The notes under the pieces are model-generated. The model ran no database searches. It was not told where the DNA came from and saw only the letters and a list, made by a program, of their open reading frames with translations. A stretch of DNA of 64,000 nt from Arthrobotrys musiformis (Eukaryota; Ascomycota; Orbiliomycetes; Orbiliales; Orbiliaceae): positions 4,620,501-4,684,500 of the forward strand of contig JAVHJL010000002.1 of the NCBI GenBank assembly GCA_036971715.1, in the 5' to 3' direction. Within the stretch, counting starts at the first letter, position 1. Every line of letters begins with the position of its first letter. Shown here one piece after another: positions 1 to 12,274 of this stretch. The position numbers were made by a program, and so were the translations under genes.

Positions 1-456
1 AACCCAACCATTAACCCACCAAACCTGTGCGAGCCTGGCTGGAACTGCAAAATGGACCTTAGCCACGGCCTAGGCGCCGGTGGTGTCTGCGTCCCAGACA
101 GCGACCCAATCGAGCTAAAGTGCAACGGGTCCGTATTCCCACCACGTCTGTGCCCCGAGGGCTACGATTGTAGAATCCGCGGCCCACCAATGCCCGGAAA
201 GAGCGGATTCTGCACCCCCGAGGAGCAGAGGACATGCAATGGCTCCGTCTGGCCACCAATCCTTTGCCCAGAAGGTTACGATTGCCGATTCCCCGACCCC
301 CACAATATCATGCCTGGCCAAAGCGGAAAGTGCTTCAGGAAGGTACCCGTGTGCAACCTTTCTGTTTTCCCTGTGATCCAGTGCCCCAATGGATTCAGGT
401 GCGAGGTCGCACCTGGAGCACCTCCCCGCTCAAGCGGTATCTGCCGCCGCCATTAA
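1..456 (+). CDS. C-terminal part of a secreted-type cysteine-module protein (5' end outside window)
   Basis: The frame is open from base 1 to the TAA at 454-456, so the gene is cut by the window edge and its start is not visible. It encodes four consecutive modules with four cysteines each. The best preserved pair read CNGSVFPPRLCPEGYDC and CNGSVWPPILCPEGYDC, each followed 12-15 residues later by a P-G-x-S-G-x-C closing motif. The first module is more divergent (LCEPGWNC ... GGVC) and the last reads CNLSVFPVIQCPNGFRC. Even, closely spaced cysteines with Gly/Pro-rich linkers suggest a disulfide-stabilised extracellular repeat protein, but no signal peptide can be checked here. I do not recognise the family. 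The ATG at 52 is an internal methionine and is not taken as the start. Confidence 0.75.
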   Translation, partial: NPTINPPNLCEPGWNCKMDLSHGLGAGGVCVPDSDPIELKCNGSVFPPRLCPEGYDCRIRGPPMPGKSGFCTPEEQRTCNGSVWPPILCPEGYDCRFPDPHNIMPGQSGKCFRKVPVCNLSVFPVIQCPNGFRCEVAPGAPPRSSGICRRH

Positions 457-1634
457 GGCAACGCCGAGAAACATTGGTTGTGGAATCTGAGATAGAGTTG
501 ATCCCAGTCAAGAACTCTATCAAAGTTGGCTGAATTCTGCCAAAAAAAGTCTCCTTGTAAATAGACCCTCTTAATTATTTGTATATATATAAAAAATTTT
601 CCACATTGTGGGCGTCTAGTAGCCTCGAGACCAGGCGCTCCTTAGGCAGAGTTTACAACTCAGGATATATAAACTAAGATCCCAAACATCAATCCAAACT
701 AAAACCTAGAATGAGAGAGTGTGTGAAAGTGCCTAGATAAAGACAAGGGCGAGCCCTAAATATACAGGAGTAATTAGAGACTCGACCATACGAATTCAAA
801 TCGAGAAGTATGCGTATGGCACACTTGGAAGTCCGCTATGGCTGATTTGGAACTCGGAATTTAGTGCCCCGTTTCCTTCAATAACCAAGGTGGCTATCGT
901 TTAGCTATGAAATCTCGGCCACCTTTCCCCCTTCGAATTCCCTCCATAGCTGCGCAGCATAACTAACAAAGCACTGACGAATTACACACAAAACTGGGGA
1001 GCCGTCGTCCGTCCACAACACAATACCATCATCAACCTAATCGGGCTGTTGGACGAATTAGGAAGGCTGAACGAAAATCCAACAAGCTCCCACGTTTCGA
1101 AACTTCGATTCTAAGGAATTCTAGAATACAAAGGTATATAATACTCTATTTCAACAAACATAGCTGGGATTTTGCAACATACTTGTGAAAGGGGTGTTCA
1201 AGGTAATTCCGTAAGGTGTGCTGGAAGATCGCCAACTCCGATTTGTCTTTGAGCCAATCGCAAAAATATTTTAATATTATACTGGTTCCACGCACGTGCA
1301 TGAATCGCCGAAGGAGACAACTTAATCAACTAATACAATTAAATCGCACTGAGATCTGGAAAGACAACGAACGACACGATCAACTGAGAACGAGACTAAG
1401 ATCAACGTAAATAATGTAGAACTCTAGAAAAAGATCAATATTGCAAGCTAGCTACACAGATGTAAAAATTCATATCAACGCTGTCAGGACGCTAGCTGGA
1501 TCTTCCTCGCCTTTGATCCCAGATATGATAAATTCGTCGGAATCCCTCGGACTTTCGATGCCAAAAATCTTCAATTCGCTACCGCGGTCATAATTGGCTG
1601 TAGGGTTGTCACCTCAGTTCAGTAAGCCTTCAAG
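457..1634. other. Intergenic spacer, no gene seen
   Basis: An AT-rich 3' flank with TATATATAAAAAATTTT lies near 580-600, probably the transcript end of the cysteine-module gene. A CCTCGAGACCAGG sequence lies near 623-636 and weakly resembles the dispersed ACGAGACC motif described elsewhere. The ORF at 1216-1410 has no protein features, and I see no other gene. Confidence 0.5.
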
Positions 1635-3217
1635 ATGGAGGGTATCAGGTCCGACACTAGGCGTTCGGAATTTCGATCGAGTCTCGTCGGAAAGGCGTGT
1701 AGCGAAGGCTGTACAATTAAGCCACAGTCGGAGTTCCCAGAGCTGTCGGAGTTGTCGCCAGAGCCTCGTAGTGGGATTCATTCTGCGCCTGCAACTCTAC
1801 GAGCGTCTCCACCACCATCGGAACCTCAAAATATCTCTCAAGCTCAGCCACTGTCCTGCGAGGCTGGGTGCTTGGATTCAGACCCAGAATACTACCACCT
1901 CGTATACCCAGGGCAGCCAGAAAACCCTCTAAAGTCGGCATATTACCACGCAGTATACCCAGGGCAACCAAAAAACCCCCTTGACTTAGGGTACTACGAC
2001 CCGCGATATAATCACTCCTACTACAAAACCAACCAGTACATGCCGGGCAGCCAACATACCAGACTGTCGGCTCCGTATATCCGGGGAATTTGGTTGTACC
2101 CTCCACTCTATCACCGTCTGCGCAGCCGTTTGTACCGTACGCTAGCACCCTCCCCATCTTCACCCGGCCCGTGTGGGCGTCTTCCAAGCTGCCGCCGACT
2201 ATATCCTCCCAGGAACCACATCGCCCACGAGCGCATATCCCGCAGTCTACATCTAGAAACCCCATCCCGCATCACATCTCCCCACCCGTCACCGAAGAGG
2301 CTATTGCAGGCGGAAGTTCGCCGGTGGGGCCAATTACTAGCTCCAATAGTGCACCAAACATAGAGTCCGAGGAACGAGGAATATACGATCGAGTTCAAGC
2401 CTTTGAGACCAACCCATATCCTATCTCCTCTCTGACTAATTGCACTCCTGTTCATGTTCTCGACAAAAAAGGGGTCAGCCTTGTCGTCGACACCATTTGG
2501 AACTTTCGCATGCGCGGTCCGACCAACCGAATGCTTTACATAGATATCCAAGGACACGATCTTTGTCGCTACGGGTCCATTTCCGTCATGACATTATACT
2601 TCGATCCGCACAAGAAGACTGTTTCCATCATCCACGTCGGCACTTTGGGTAACATCGCCTTTGACACCCCGGGCGTCGAAAATCCTGGTATCACGATGAG
2701 ATCTATTCTGGAAGACAACTACACTTTTAAAGTAGTGTTTGGCTTCCTTAACGCCTGCGATGCACTTTCCAATATCTACGATGTTAATATTTCTTCCCAG
2801 AGCATTTGGGACCTTCAACTTATGGACTTTATATGTAGCAGCAAAGGTCGTCGCAGGAGTGGGCTTAAGACCTTGACACAGGCCGTGGGATTCTGGGGCG
2901 TTATAAATAAAACAGGTATGAAAAAGTGGAGGGCTATCCGCAAAGACGGTAAACTTTTCGATTTGTCGGAGGACGGAACGATAAATGAGGATTACAGGTC
3001 TTTATTTAACGAGTTGCCCTTAAGAGACATGGCGGTCGTATTTTGTACGCAGAATGTACTAGTGTTGCCCCCTTTCGCATGTTTTTTGGGCAAGCACATG
3101 TGGAAGAGTCGGAGGGGGGAACAGTTATGGTCACATGTTAACCACCTGACTCAGCAGCGATGGCGATGCGTTAGGGACCCGGGATACGATGGGCTCGTCC
3201 ACCGAATGAATGGTTAG
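1635..3217 (+). CDS. 3'-5' exonuclease-like (DEDDy-fold) protein with degenerate active site; frame change inside
   Basis: The ATG at 1635 opens a Pro/Tyr-rich N-terminus with a tandem repeat (YHLVYPGQP, YHAVYPGQP). The C-terminal part lies in another frame, open from 2012 and without an early ATG. A GTATAC...GGGCAG intron at 1953-2050 (98 bp) would join both parts into 494 aa; a one-base frameshift near 2036 is the alternative. The C-terminal half matches the exonuclease-like domain common in fungi: YIDIQGHDLCRYGSISV, then VFGFLNACDALSNIY, then LRDMAVVFCTQNVLVLP. Active members have D-x-E in the first motif and Y-C-x-Q-D in the last. Here these are D-I-Q and F-C-T-Q-N, so three of the DEDDy residues are changed. 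It is either a pseudoenzyme with a nucleic-acid-binding role or a decaying gene. Confidence 0.6.
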
Positions 3218-3663
3218 AGTCGCTGGTCCCGCTCCCAGCTTGATACCAGACGCCAGAGGGCCCGCATTCTAGTGTTTGAATAACCATAGTTCACAAAGAA
3301 AATTACAATTGAAAGGCCATCACACATCTTGTACTCAAATTCAGATATTAGATTTCACCTCACCGCCGTACCCTAAAAATACAGATGCAGAGTCGCCTGT
3401 GGTTTTTTTGTCTTTCCATGAAATGCATATCAATACTGGGAATGAAGCGTAACGCGAGCGACAAAAAGGGGGAGCATTACGAAGCAATTTTTTTTCTTTG
3501 TAACAAAAAGCCGTTGACCGCAGAGTATTTGTCGGCTTGACAGGCAAATATTACGAACCGGTAAAGAATAAAAGTATACAGCAGAAGGGAAGGGGAAGAT
3601 AAAAGGGTAAGGCATCATAACGTGTAAAAGGAAAAGGGAAAAACAAGGGAGCAATCGCTTGCG
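3218..3663. other. Convergent 3' flank between exonuclease-like gene and SF3B1
   Basis: Both neighbouring genes end towards this 446-bp stretch. It is purine-rich on the + strand near 3560-3650 and probably holds both 3' UTRs. No gene is seen. Confidence 0.5.
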
Positions 3664-6600
3664 TTAGACCATAATATAAAGTTCGTGTCTTTGAAGCTTC
3701 TCTTCGTCGAGGTTGGGGTAGAATGGAACCATGCTGTCGGCAGACTGGACGTACGCGTTATTGTACAATCGCCCTTGGGTCGAATCAGTTAGCATTTGCC
3801 CCAGACTTGAACATAAGGGAGTTTGGGAACTTACAGTATGGTGTTCTGACCTTCCTCGCTGGGTGGAACAATCCCGCCCACACATAATTCATGACCAGGC
3901 CAGGCCCTATCGCCATTCTGATTGCATCAATAGCTTCGATGATACGATCAATAACGTGTGGCGACGTTTCAAACAGGTTTGGATATAACAAATTCAACAA
4001 ATGCATCATTGCATCCTCACAACCCAGCCCTACAACGCCCAATGCCACGTGCTTGACCACGCTAGCCGCAGTTTGTCTGTGCACCTGATCCCGATCGATC
4101 AATGCGTCTTCCAGAAGTGGTGTAACAGCATAAACGTAGTCCTTCGCCATCTCCCCGATATACTCAAACAAGAAACTCAAACTCTTCAAAACACCATTCT
4201 GCACGTTGAGTTCAGGAACTCTGTATTCGTTCATCAGAGCGGGAAGGACTGTAAATGGTGCACAGGTTTCGGCGACGATACCAATGGCGACGGCGGTACA
4301 CACACGCGACTGACGTTCTTGGACTCTCAAATTGTTCAGTAGCGTGGCGAGGACATCCTGCGGACCGATGGCTTTGGCGATGAAACCAAATGTGTTATTG
4401 GCGGCACGACGGATACCCTTTTTGTGCGCCTTCAGCATATCGAGTAGCTCGAAACAGATACGCATCCACTCTCGGGCGGACACAAACTCCGGCCCTCTAT
4501 CCGCAATACGTCCCACCAAATCGATAGTATTTTCCTGTACCTTCTCGTGACGATTTCGGAGAATTGGCGTTAGGCGTGGAAGGAGATCTTTGATTGGCGG
4601 TTGCATCGAGTTGATACCGACAACCGTAACGATAGAACGTAGGGCGCCGAGGATAGAGCCCAAAACTTCAGGATACTCTTCACCAAGGTATTCGTAGAGC
4701 ACGATGCCCAATTTTCCCATCAGAGCATCCTCCCCGCACTGTTTCATAACCATAGCGATCCGACTAATCAAGTCAGCGGACTGTTGTCGGACGGTCGAAG
4801 ATTTGTTGTTCAATCTCCAGAGAATGGTTGAGACAATCTGTGGAAGGTAAGGCTTGCATCTCGTGCCAAGCGCATTAACGACGGTTCCAAATCCGTTCAA
4901 CATAACCACATCCTCGACTGTCTGTTCCTGGAAAGCGTAGAGAACACCATCAATCAACCTCTCCTCCAATCTTTCCGCAATATCTGCTGCTCCTAAGGCC
5001 GCGATAACCTTTTCGATTGTCTCGAGTGTCATCTTCCTGTAGGCTTCGCTCTCATCCTTCAGGTGATCCACCACACGTTCGATAATCTCGGAAACCCCGA
5101 CCTTCTGCGAAACATCCACGGTGGTCTCTACGACCTGCCTATAGTTCCTCTTATCCAGCGCCATCCTCCTAACCCAGAAGCACTTGAAGAACTCCGGGAG
5201 AACCTCCTCCTTCAAATAAGCCGCAGTGACACCATCGGTCGATGCACATTGCGACACTACCTTTAGAACGACTTTCTTCATCTCTTCGTCAGGTGAGTTG
5301 AATTCTCTGAGCAAGATCTCCATTACTTGCATGGTATAATAGTTGGCATATTCCTCGTCCATCAAAGGGATAATGTATCCGACAGCCTTCAAAAACCCAG
5401 CGAGACCCTTTCCCCTTTGCTTCCTAGCCCCTGTCCACAAAGGGTTCAAGATAGTGTCGAAACTCTCAATACCGTAAGGATGCGAAGCTTCCGCCAAGGC
5501 TGCGATAGCAAGCGACGTCACTGTCCTTACCTTGGCTTGCTCGTCCTCCAAATTAGGACCAATACAATCAACCAAGCCCTTCAAGTGCGGCAAGATGGCG
5601 CAGCCCATAAGGATAGGTATTTGTTGGACAATTTTGACACCTGTGTGCCTAGCCTGCCATGACTTCTTACTCCTGCACACGGCCCTAAGGAAAGGCAATA
5701 GTGCTGGGATACCAAGCGCCGAAGCAACAACCGCAAACGCTCTCGCAGTAGTGTTTCGCACATACTCATCGACGTGATCGATATCAGGCCTCATCGTCGA
5801 AATCATGTGGGCGAGGCCGGCGGCTTTGGACAAATTGCTGATGATTTCTCGTCCCTCAACACGGGCATAGTAATCCTGGTCGATGAGAAGGGGTTCAATG
5901 ACAACGAGGATCTTGTGAACATAAGGTCGGACGAGGTCGTCAAGTTTGTAGAGAATACGGTCGATAACTTTAACGAGCAAATGGCGTTCTTGGTCTTCGA
6001 GGGTACGCTCCATAAGAAGTGGAAGAATTTGGTTGAAAAGAGGGCCAGCACCAAAGGCTCGCGCATTATCTGTTAACTGACGTAGAGCTGTCTTTCTCAT
6101 GGGAGGGGTTCCATTCTTGACCTTGAGAAGGAGACGCATGATTTTACGTTCCTTGAGTTCATCCACAGACATAGCATTCTCGTCACCGCCCTCAACGAGT
6201 TTCCCGAAGTAAGCCATATCCTCTGGTTTGAAGAACTGGAGGTCGCCGACGCCGGGGATATCGGTAGGAAGCTGTTTGCCTAGGAGTTTAGCATTCTCAG
6301 GGTCTTGCATCATGAAGCCACCGATTCCAGAAGCCGAAGCAACAGGGGCTGGGGTAGCCATCAACTTCCTTGCGGGCGTACGGATAGGCATATACCCCGC
6401 AGGCGGTTCGAGGATCTTGTAGCCTTCCTTTGGAAGCATTGCATCGAGCTCTTCGTCAGACAGTGGGGCATTACGGCCATAGTCGACGCCGAATGGAACG
6501 ACGGGTGCCGCTGGGGCGGAAGATGGGTGCATTGGGGTCACAAGGCCCTGGTTTCCAACCGGAGTAGCTTGAGCAAGAGCGGGTGCTTGATCCCATCTCG

Positions 6601-7438
6601 ACCGCTTCGGAGCATCTCCAGGTGCAACAGGCGCAGGTGTTTCATCCCATCTTGAACGCTTTTTAGGTTCCTCTACTTTGGTCTCAGTAGCTGTACTTGC
6701 AGAATCCGTCGTCGAGACATCCCACCTTCTCTTCCTCCGTCTGCCTTCCGGGGCGTTTTCCTTATCCGCGCTCGCGTCGGCATCCTTTAAGGAGAGGGTG
6801 GCTTGATGTTCGTCGGCGTCAGCTCCGTCGCCTTCTCTCTGTTTATCTTCAATAGCCTTCATAACTCGAGCTTTCTCGCGCTCGAAATCATTTTCTGCCA
6901 TAATTTCGCGATAGCTGCGTCCTCCGTCGTCGCCCCCATCCTGTCGGTTATTGGCGAAAGCATCGGCACGGGTAGGCGTAAGGGGTCCGCGATTAAACCG
7001 TCGTTTTTGATAATCTGTTTCACGGTCCATAATCCTGCTACCCTCCGTCCTTCCAGCTAGAGGGTCTTCGTCATCACGAACAAACTCATTCATCATTTCT
7101 TTCGTCGCGGTATACTGCCCGACCAACCGTCGGTCCCCATGAGCATCCTCCATTTCCTCATCTTCATCGACAATTTCTCGACTGTAACCGTCATATTTAT
7201 CGCCATTGGAATCGCCATAGAGATCTTTGTCGAAAGTTTCGGTAAGGGAGGCCTTGGTCGAGAAATCTTTCCGTTGGGTAGAAGCATCAAGAGCGCGCTT
7301 TGAACCTATTTTCGCAGCGTTACGCTCCTGCTGGAGGCGTTTCACTTGATCAAAGTCACCTATATTATTTTTATGTTGGTTAGCAACTTCGTAATGTCGA
7401 CTCAGGAGGGAGGTGATGAGAGGCTTACTGTCGGACAT
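3664..7438 (-). CDS. SF3B1: Splicing factor 3B subunit 1 (U2 snRNP; Prp10/Hsh155)
   Basis: This is the large HEAT-repeat subunit of the U2 snRNP SF3b complex, which clamps the branch-site/U2 duplex in the nucleus. The CDS is complement(join(3664..3773,3835..7438)), 1237 aa. The single 61-bp intron (3774-3834) starts with GTAAGT. Splicing restores a C-terminus ending [10 protein letters not shown]; without it the frame runs on into an unrelated tail. The N-terminus is disordered and carries three UHM-ligand motifs of the RWD type (Trp239, Trp264 with RWDETP, Trp282). HEAT repeats run from about residue 430 to the end. Positions equivalent to the human hotspots His662, Lys666 and Lys700 are kept as His598, Lys602 ([10 protein letters not shown]) and Lys636 (EQAKVRT). 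Length is close to the human 1304 aa. The ATG at 7436-7438 begins [20 protein letters not shown], the expected start. Confidence 0.97.
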
Positions 7439-8843
7439 GTTTGGGAGATTATGTCGACGCGCGACCTGACGGGTACGGCGCCCCTGGGGGAGAGTATTAG
7501 CACTTCAACGATCCTTCTGATCGCAAAAAGAGCAAAATGGGAGGGGTTGATGATGTGTACCGACGGCCAACTGGAGGTCGATGGGTCGTGTGATGGTGAT
7601 TACGATGTGTCGTCGCGATGATGGTGTTTTGGTCTCGCCTTCCTACATTTTTCCTTTTCTCAACGCCTCACGTATATTACTAATGTAATCACGTGATCCC
7701 ATAATTTTACAACAAGATGGCAACACAAAAATGCTGATGCCAAGACCGAACTACAACTGTGGCTCTACAATATCAGTCTGAGCTCGAGTTGAGTCAAGAC
7801 TACCTATTAGTAAATTTTAGGCTAGCTCCTGCTGGTAATCAATGCTAGATACTTCAGGGACATACAAAGATATCCTAATATCACATTTCCTGAGTAAGGT
7901 GAGCCCAATGCCTGGGTTCAAGGCTCGCCAAATTTGCAAAGGCTCCAGATATATTGATACTACCCTTTGGAGCTTATGCATTTATTTAACTACTAGCAGG
8001 ACACACCCCCTTACCCTCTCAAAGCAACTGCATCAAGTCACACCCTTGTTAAAACCCCCTTTCTGTGCTCCCAGTCTTCCAGTCCCAGTTCTAGACAGCT
8101 TGATAGCGGACGTAGCGTCGAGACGGTAGTTTCTCTCCTACATCTTTCAGTTTAACTAAACACACCGCTGGCTACAACCAGTGCATAAGCCTAGCTTAGA
8201 GAATAAATTCTGTACATATAACTCTTAGCACCAATCCTAGATAAAAGTCCAATTTTCGAATGCTCGTGTATGCATCGTCACACTATCATCGTACTACTCA
8301 ATAAAGGAGATTTCCAACAAAGGGTTCTTTTTTTAAAAAGAACAAAGGAAAAGATACCATAGACCAGGACTAAATTTCGTTCACTCTATGTGCGGTCTAG
8401 ATACGAGACCAACCAGGACCGAAACGCCCAAAGGAAAGGACGAAAAGGAGGTAAAAAAAAACCACGCCCCCCGGGCCCGGAGCGGCACAAAGGCAAGAAG
8501 ACAAAATACCAAGAATCCAGATAGATATCGATATATCCATTTCAACGAAGCTAGTACCAGATAGATGACATGTAAGAGCTAATGATGCTCAAAAAAGATG
8601 CATTAGGAATACCACCTAAATCCTCCAAATGCTCACATACATTTCGTCCTGAGAGCAGGCCCCGAGATATACGAACGAGTCTATAATTAAACATTGGTAC
8701 CCAAAAATATTCCCCGTTTATAAGTTTAGAGAGTGTGCTCTCAGTTCTTAGTTTAAACACCTTGCTACTCATCGGGTAAGCTATTCCGGGTATTTATAAT
8801 ACTGTTTTTATCGTTCGTTTGGGATTCCGCCTCCAGGGATCGT
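7439..8843. other. Spacer upstream of SF3B1; one dispersed-motif copy
   Basis: This holds the SF3B1 promoter side (next to 7439) and the 3' side of the next minus-strand gene. I see no supported gene; the ORFs at 7346-7621 and 7842-8129 lack domain features. A copy of the ACGAGACC motif lies at 8391-8415, and a short C/G run (CCCCCCGGGCCCGG) lies near 8466. Confidence 0.5.
8391..8415 (+). repeat. Dispersed ACGAGACC motif, copy 1
   Basis: It reads tgcggtctagatacgagacc, followed by aacc. The preceding bases (cactct-tgtgcgg) match those before the copy at 31221-31241, so the similarity covers about 30 bp. Confidence 0.5.
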
Positions 8844-10236
8844 TTAAAGGAACCTGGGGGTTTTCCCGCCGTAGATGAACTCCCAACCAGTTACATGCTC
8901 AAATGGTGGGAACTCGGGCTCGAGGCCCATGCCTAGGTCTAAGTCAATAGGATCTAGGTCCGGTGACGGCCAATCTCCTGGCTCCCTCCCTGAAGGTGGT
9001 CCTGGGGGCTGTTCTTGAACGACATGAAATAACGCCTCCGCTAACTCCTCGGCCGGTACAGTCCCTGAGGCCTCCCCAGGTGGGTGTCCAAGGTATTGCC
9101 GCATGATATCATGGTTCCAAGTAAACCCCCGGTTGTTTCGTCTGATTGCGAGAGGAATTCTCCTGTATGCGTCGGTCAAAGACTCCAAATTTTGGAATCT
9201 CTGAGGCAATCTGCTGAATACTTCTACTGAGGGTTCTCGAAGCGTCACATTGCAAAAACACCCTATGAATTTAAATTGCCTATATTAGTATCATTCAAAT
9301 TTCATACAACATGATATAGTGATTCAGAGGATGTGTATTAGATCCTTCGGCCAGCTCTGGTATACGAGACAAATTAGATCCGAGGCTAGATCCGTACGCA
9401 TTTAAACCAGGGTATACGCATGGTATTTCGTATACGCGGATGCACCCAGCTCAGGTTATGCATGACCTATGGCTGGGTTGCCTATATATACACATCCTCA
9501 CTAGGGCCCTCGGGATATAGCAAATAAACTCCTAGCTAGCTAGGTAGATGGATCTAAAAACGTCCGCCACCGAACAAGAAATAGAAATTCTGAAAACGCA
9601 CGACAAAACAAAAAGAAATAGAGTTTGGGGCTGGAATCACTTACGAAAGAGCTCTTGACAAAGTTCAACTATATCTTTCGTTTTGCACGGTGATGGGAAT
9701 GATCCGACCCCCATTTGTCCAGTCTTCTCATTGCAGGTGCAATGAGGGCAATCCGCGCTTAGATGCTCAATACGAACACGCTTATACTCATCTGAAGTAC
9801 TTGGATCTATAAGCCAACTCCACCACGGGTCTCTTTGTTTATGCCTGAAGTGCGGCCTAATACCATCCCGGAGAACCTTTTCCGGGGATGCGCAACGTAT
9901 CTTCATTGGACCTTCAAAGAACAAATGCGGACTGAGCCTGTCTCGTATATTATGCGTCTTAGCCTCGAATCCAGCGTGCATCTGTCCACTAGCGTTTGCA
10001 CCTTCAACCTTTGACAATGTTTCTGCTTCTGCGATATCGGTCTCTTTATTAGATTGGGCGGGGGTCGGCTGTGAAGTAATAGTAGTTTCAAATGTTGGGG
10101 ACACTTTCGGAGCGGCCATACAAGTTTCCAGAAAAAGCAAGAAGATAAGGAGCTTGAGTGGACGGAGACGGAAGCTGCGGGCCAAGCCAGAGCCAAATAA
10201 TATAGGCCCCGGGCCCCAATATTTGACCGGTGGCAT
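8844..10236 (-). CDS. Unknown secreted or membrane-anchored protein, two exons
   Basis: The proposed CDS is complement(join(8844..9262,9645..10236)), 336 aa. The first exon starts at ATG 10234-10236 (MPPVKYWGPG). Around residues 24-43 it has a hydrophobic stretch (PLKLLIFLLFLETCMAA) that fits a signal peptide or N-terminal anchor. Exon 1 ends at a GTAAGT donor (9639-9644). The acceptor after 9263 has an ACTAAT branch site about 30 bp upstream, and joining there keeps phase. The intron (382 bp) is longer than others in the window and contains a copy of the dispersed motif at 9344-9375, so an additional exon cannot be excluded. The middle of the protein has a cysteine cluster (DCPHCTC, PCKTKDIVELC, CFC). 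The C-terminal third is Pro/Asp/Glu-rich and ends GWEFIYGGKTPRFL. I recognise no family. Confidence 0.55.
9344..9375 (+). repeat. Dispersed motif, second form (GCTCTGGTATACGAGACA)
   Basis: It reads cttcggccagctctggta, continuing tacgagacaaatt. It lies inside the long intron of the flanking minus-strand gene, and near-identical copies occur at 12275-12315 and 18384-18414. Confidence 0.6.
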
Positions 10237-10460
10237 CTTGCTACGGGGATATAAATTCGATACCAATCGATACAATCAGCAGGATCTAGCGCCTGCTCGA
10301 CGCTAACGATCAGTAGATATATAGACCAGCTGTCTGGCCAAGACTAGTCTGCGTATGATATATGTCGTGATAAACTAGTATGCTAGCATACACAAATAAC
10401 TGTATTTGGTAACGTTGAAAATAGAAGAATGGGTACTGAGATTTGGGTGTATGGGGGACA

Positions 10461-10480
10461 TCCCTGGGAACGAGACCATA
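10461..10480 (+). repeat. Dispersed motif, form CTGGGNACGAGACCA
   Basis: It reads tccctgggaacgagaccata, matching the consensus at every fixed position. Confidence 0.6.
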
Positions 10481-12274
10481 CCTAATTATATATAAGTGTA
10501 AGAAATTAAATAAAGTAAGAAAAATTGAAATGTCTCGAGAACCACGCGACCCCGTCGTCTGGGCCTTCTTCTCATATATAAGTGTATATACAGTTACTCT
10601 TGTTTCAAGAAATAAATTTAAAACCGGAGGTAATGCTCCTTGCATTTTGTGTCGAAACTCACAACCCTAGAACTCGCGGGACTAAAGTTGCAAAGTATAG
10701 CAACATTTATTTACGCATACGAGTGTGCATTTCCTTCTCGCCCGAAAATAGTGATGTAACTATCTAGGCAAGTACTATACAGGTAAGAACTCTGGAGTTA
10801 ATCTTATAGCCCATACTACTTTTAACCCTTGCATTCACAAGCTGAATGAATCAAGACGAAAGCTATATGCCCACTGCTGTACAATCCTCTTAAATTGCAT
10901 GGTGTCTCGTACCCAGATATCTAGATCCGGGGGTATAATTTCGTGAAGCCTATGATAGACGCCAAAGAAACAGAAGTGGCTATGCAGTTACACATGCTAA
11001 CTATACCGTAGGTTGTGGTACTCAAGATTAAGGCCCTCCCCGGTTGCTATTGTCTAGATTACTCTTCAGACGACATATAGGTCATAATTAGAGCAAGGTT
11101 TCTCTCCTACCCCTTGTTGGTCTACCTCGCCTCTTACTTGCTGTTAATTCAAGTTGAATTTATAAAATCTGTAACACATTATAACACGGTCCCCGAAGCG
11201 CCGCAAGGTTTCAATTTAATATATTATAATTACTTGTATATATTAGAGGTAATGTTGGATTTTGTGTTCCCCCATGTAGGTACCGCCACCAACCTCAATC
11301 CTATAGCCGAGCTCACAAGCCTGTGCAAAGCTTGCAAAGCAGCGACGTTCCTCAAAGGAAACCCCTCGAAAGTTGCTTTGGGACCACAGTTTCAGACTAT
11401 CACGACAGCTTTGCGCGCATGTGACCTGCGAGAGACCAAGTTGGCTGCTAGATCTAGGTATGGCCGTGCTAAACTTTCTAGCGACTGAACAATAAGCTGG
11501 CTGACGAAGTTAACGTCGACTTACCTTGTCTAAATCAATCGAGTCATATGATGGCGGTGTGCGCACTGGTGGGGAGGCCACCTACAGTCCCCTAGCCATA
11601 TGGCGTTCCTTCCGTTTGCCGATTTTGTATCCTGCATGATGTTGTATATGCCATGCAGTTCACACGTTTGCAACTCTGGAATTCTGTTTAGTCACAGCTT
11701 TACCTTGGCAACAGCGCAGTTGTTGGTACTCAACTGTTTCGCGTGCGAGCAAGTCCCTCGATTGTGTAATTGATTCTGCTTTCCGGTCAAAGAAATGCCA
11801 AAATTTAAAAGATGGAAAATAAGGAGCTCTAGGAGCGCCAGTGCCTCATTGATCCTATAAACGAACACAGCGTATACTTATGTATTAGAGACTGTCTATC
11901 GATGTATCTCGATATCCAAGACGCTATGGCGGCCGGACTTTCAGTTTGCCCAGTGTCGAGTATACTGGGGCTCGGAGCGTGATTGATGATTAATCTCCGG
12001 GGTTGGCATACTGGGTTCGTCTAGTCGACCACAGTCTCACGAGTTAGGCCCATAGGCCTGCAGTGTCATATTAGGTGACAAGCTGACGTCCAGCACAAGC
12101 AACACAACTTCAAGTGACACCACTTCGATCGAGTTCTAGTTCTATCCCCCATAGATGTTTATTTGAGTGTAGGTCTCTTGGGCTACTACTACCTAGGTAT
12201 AAACTGGTCACAATTTTCGGCCATTCAAATTAGGGGTAGTGTAAAACCAAATTGGAGCTCTGAAATCTCTTAGG

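Noticed and set aside
11114..11488. 124-codon plus-strand ORF in the gene-poor spacer
   Set aside because: It begins at a TTG; from its first useful ATG only about 78 codons remain, with no domain, splice context or coding-like support.
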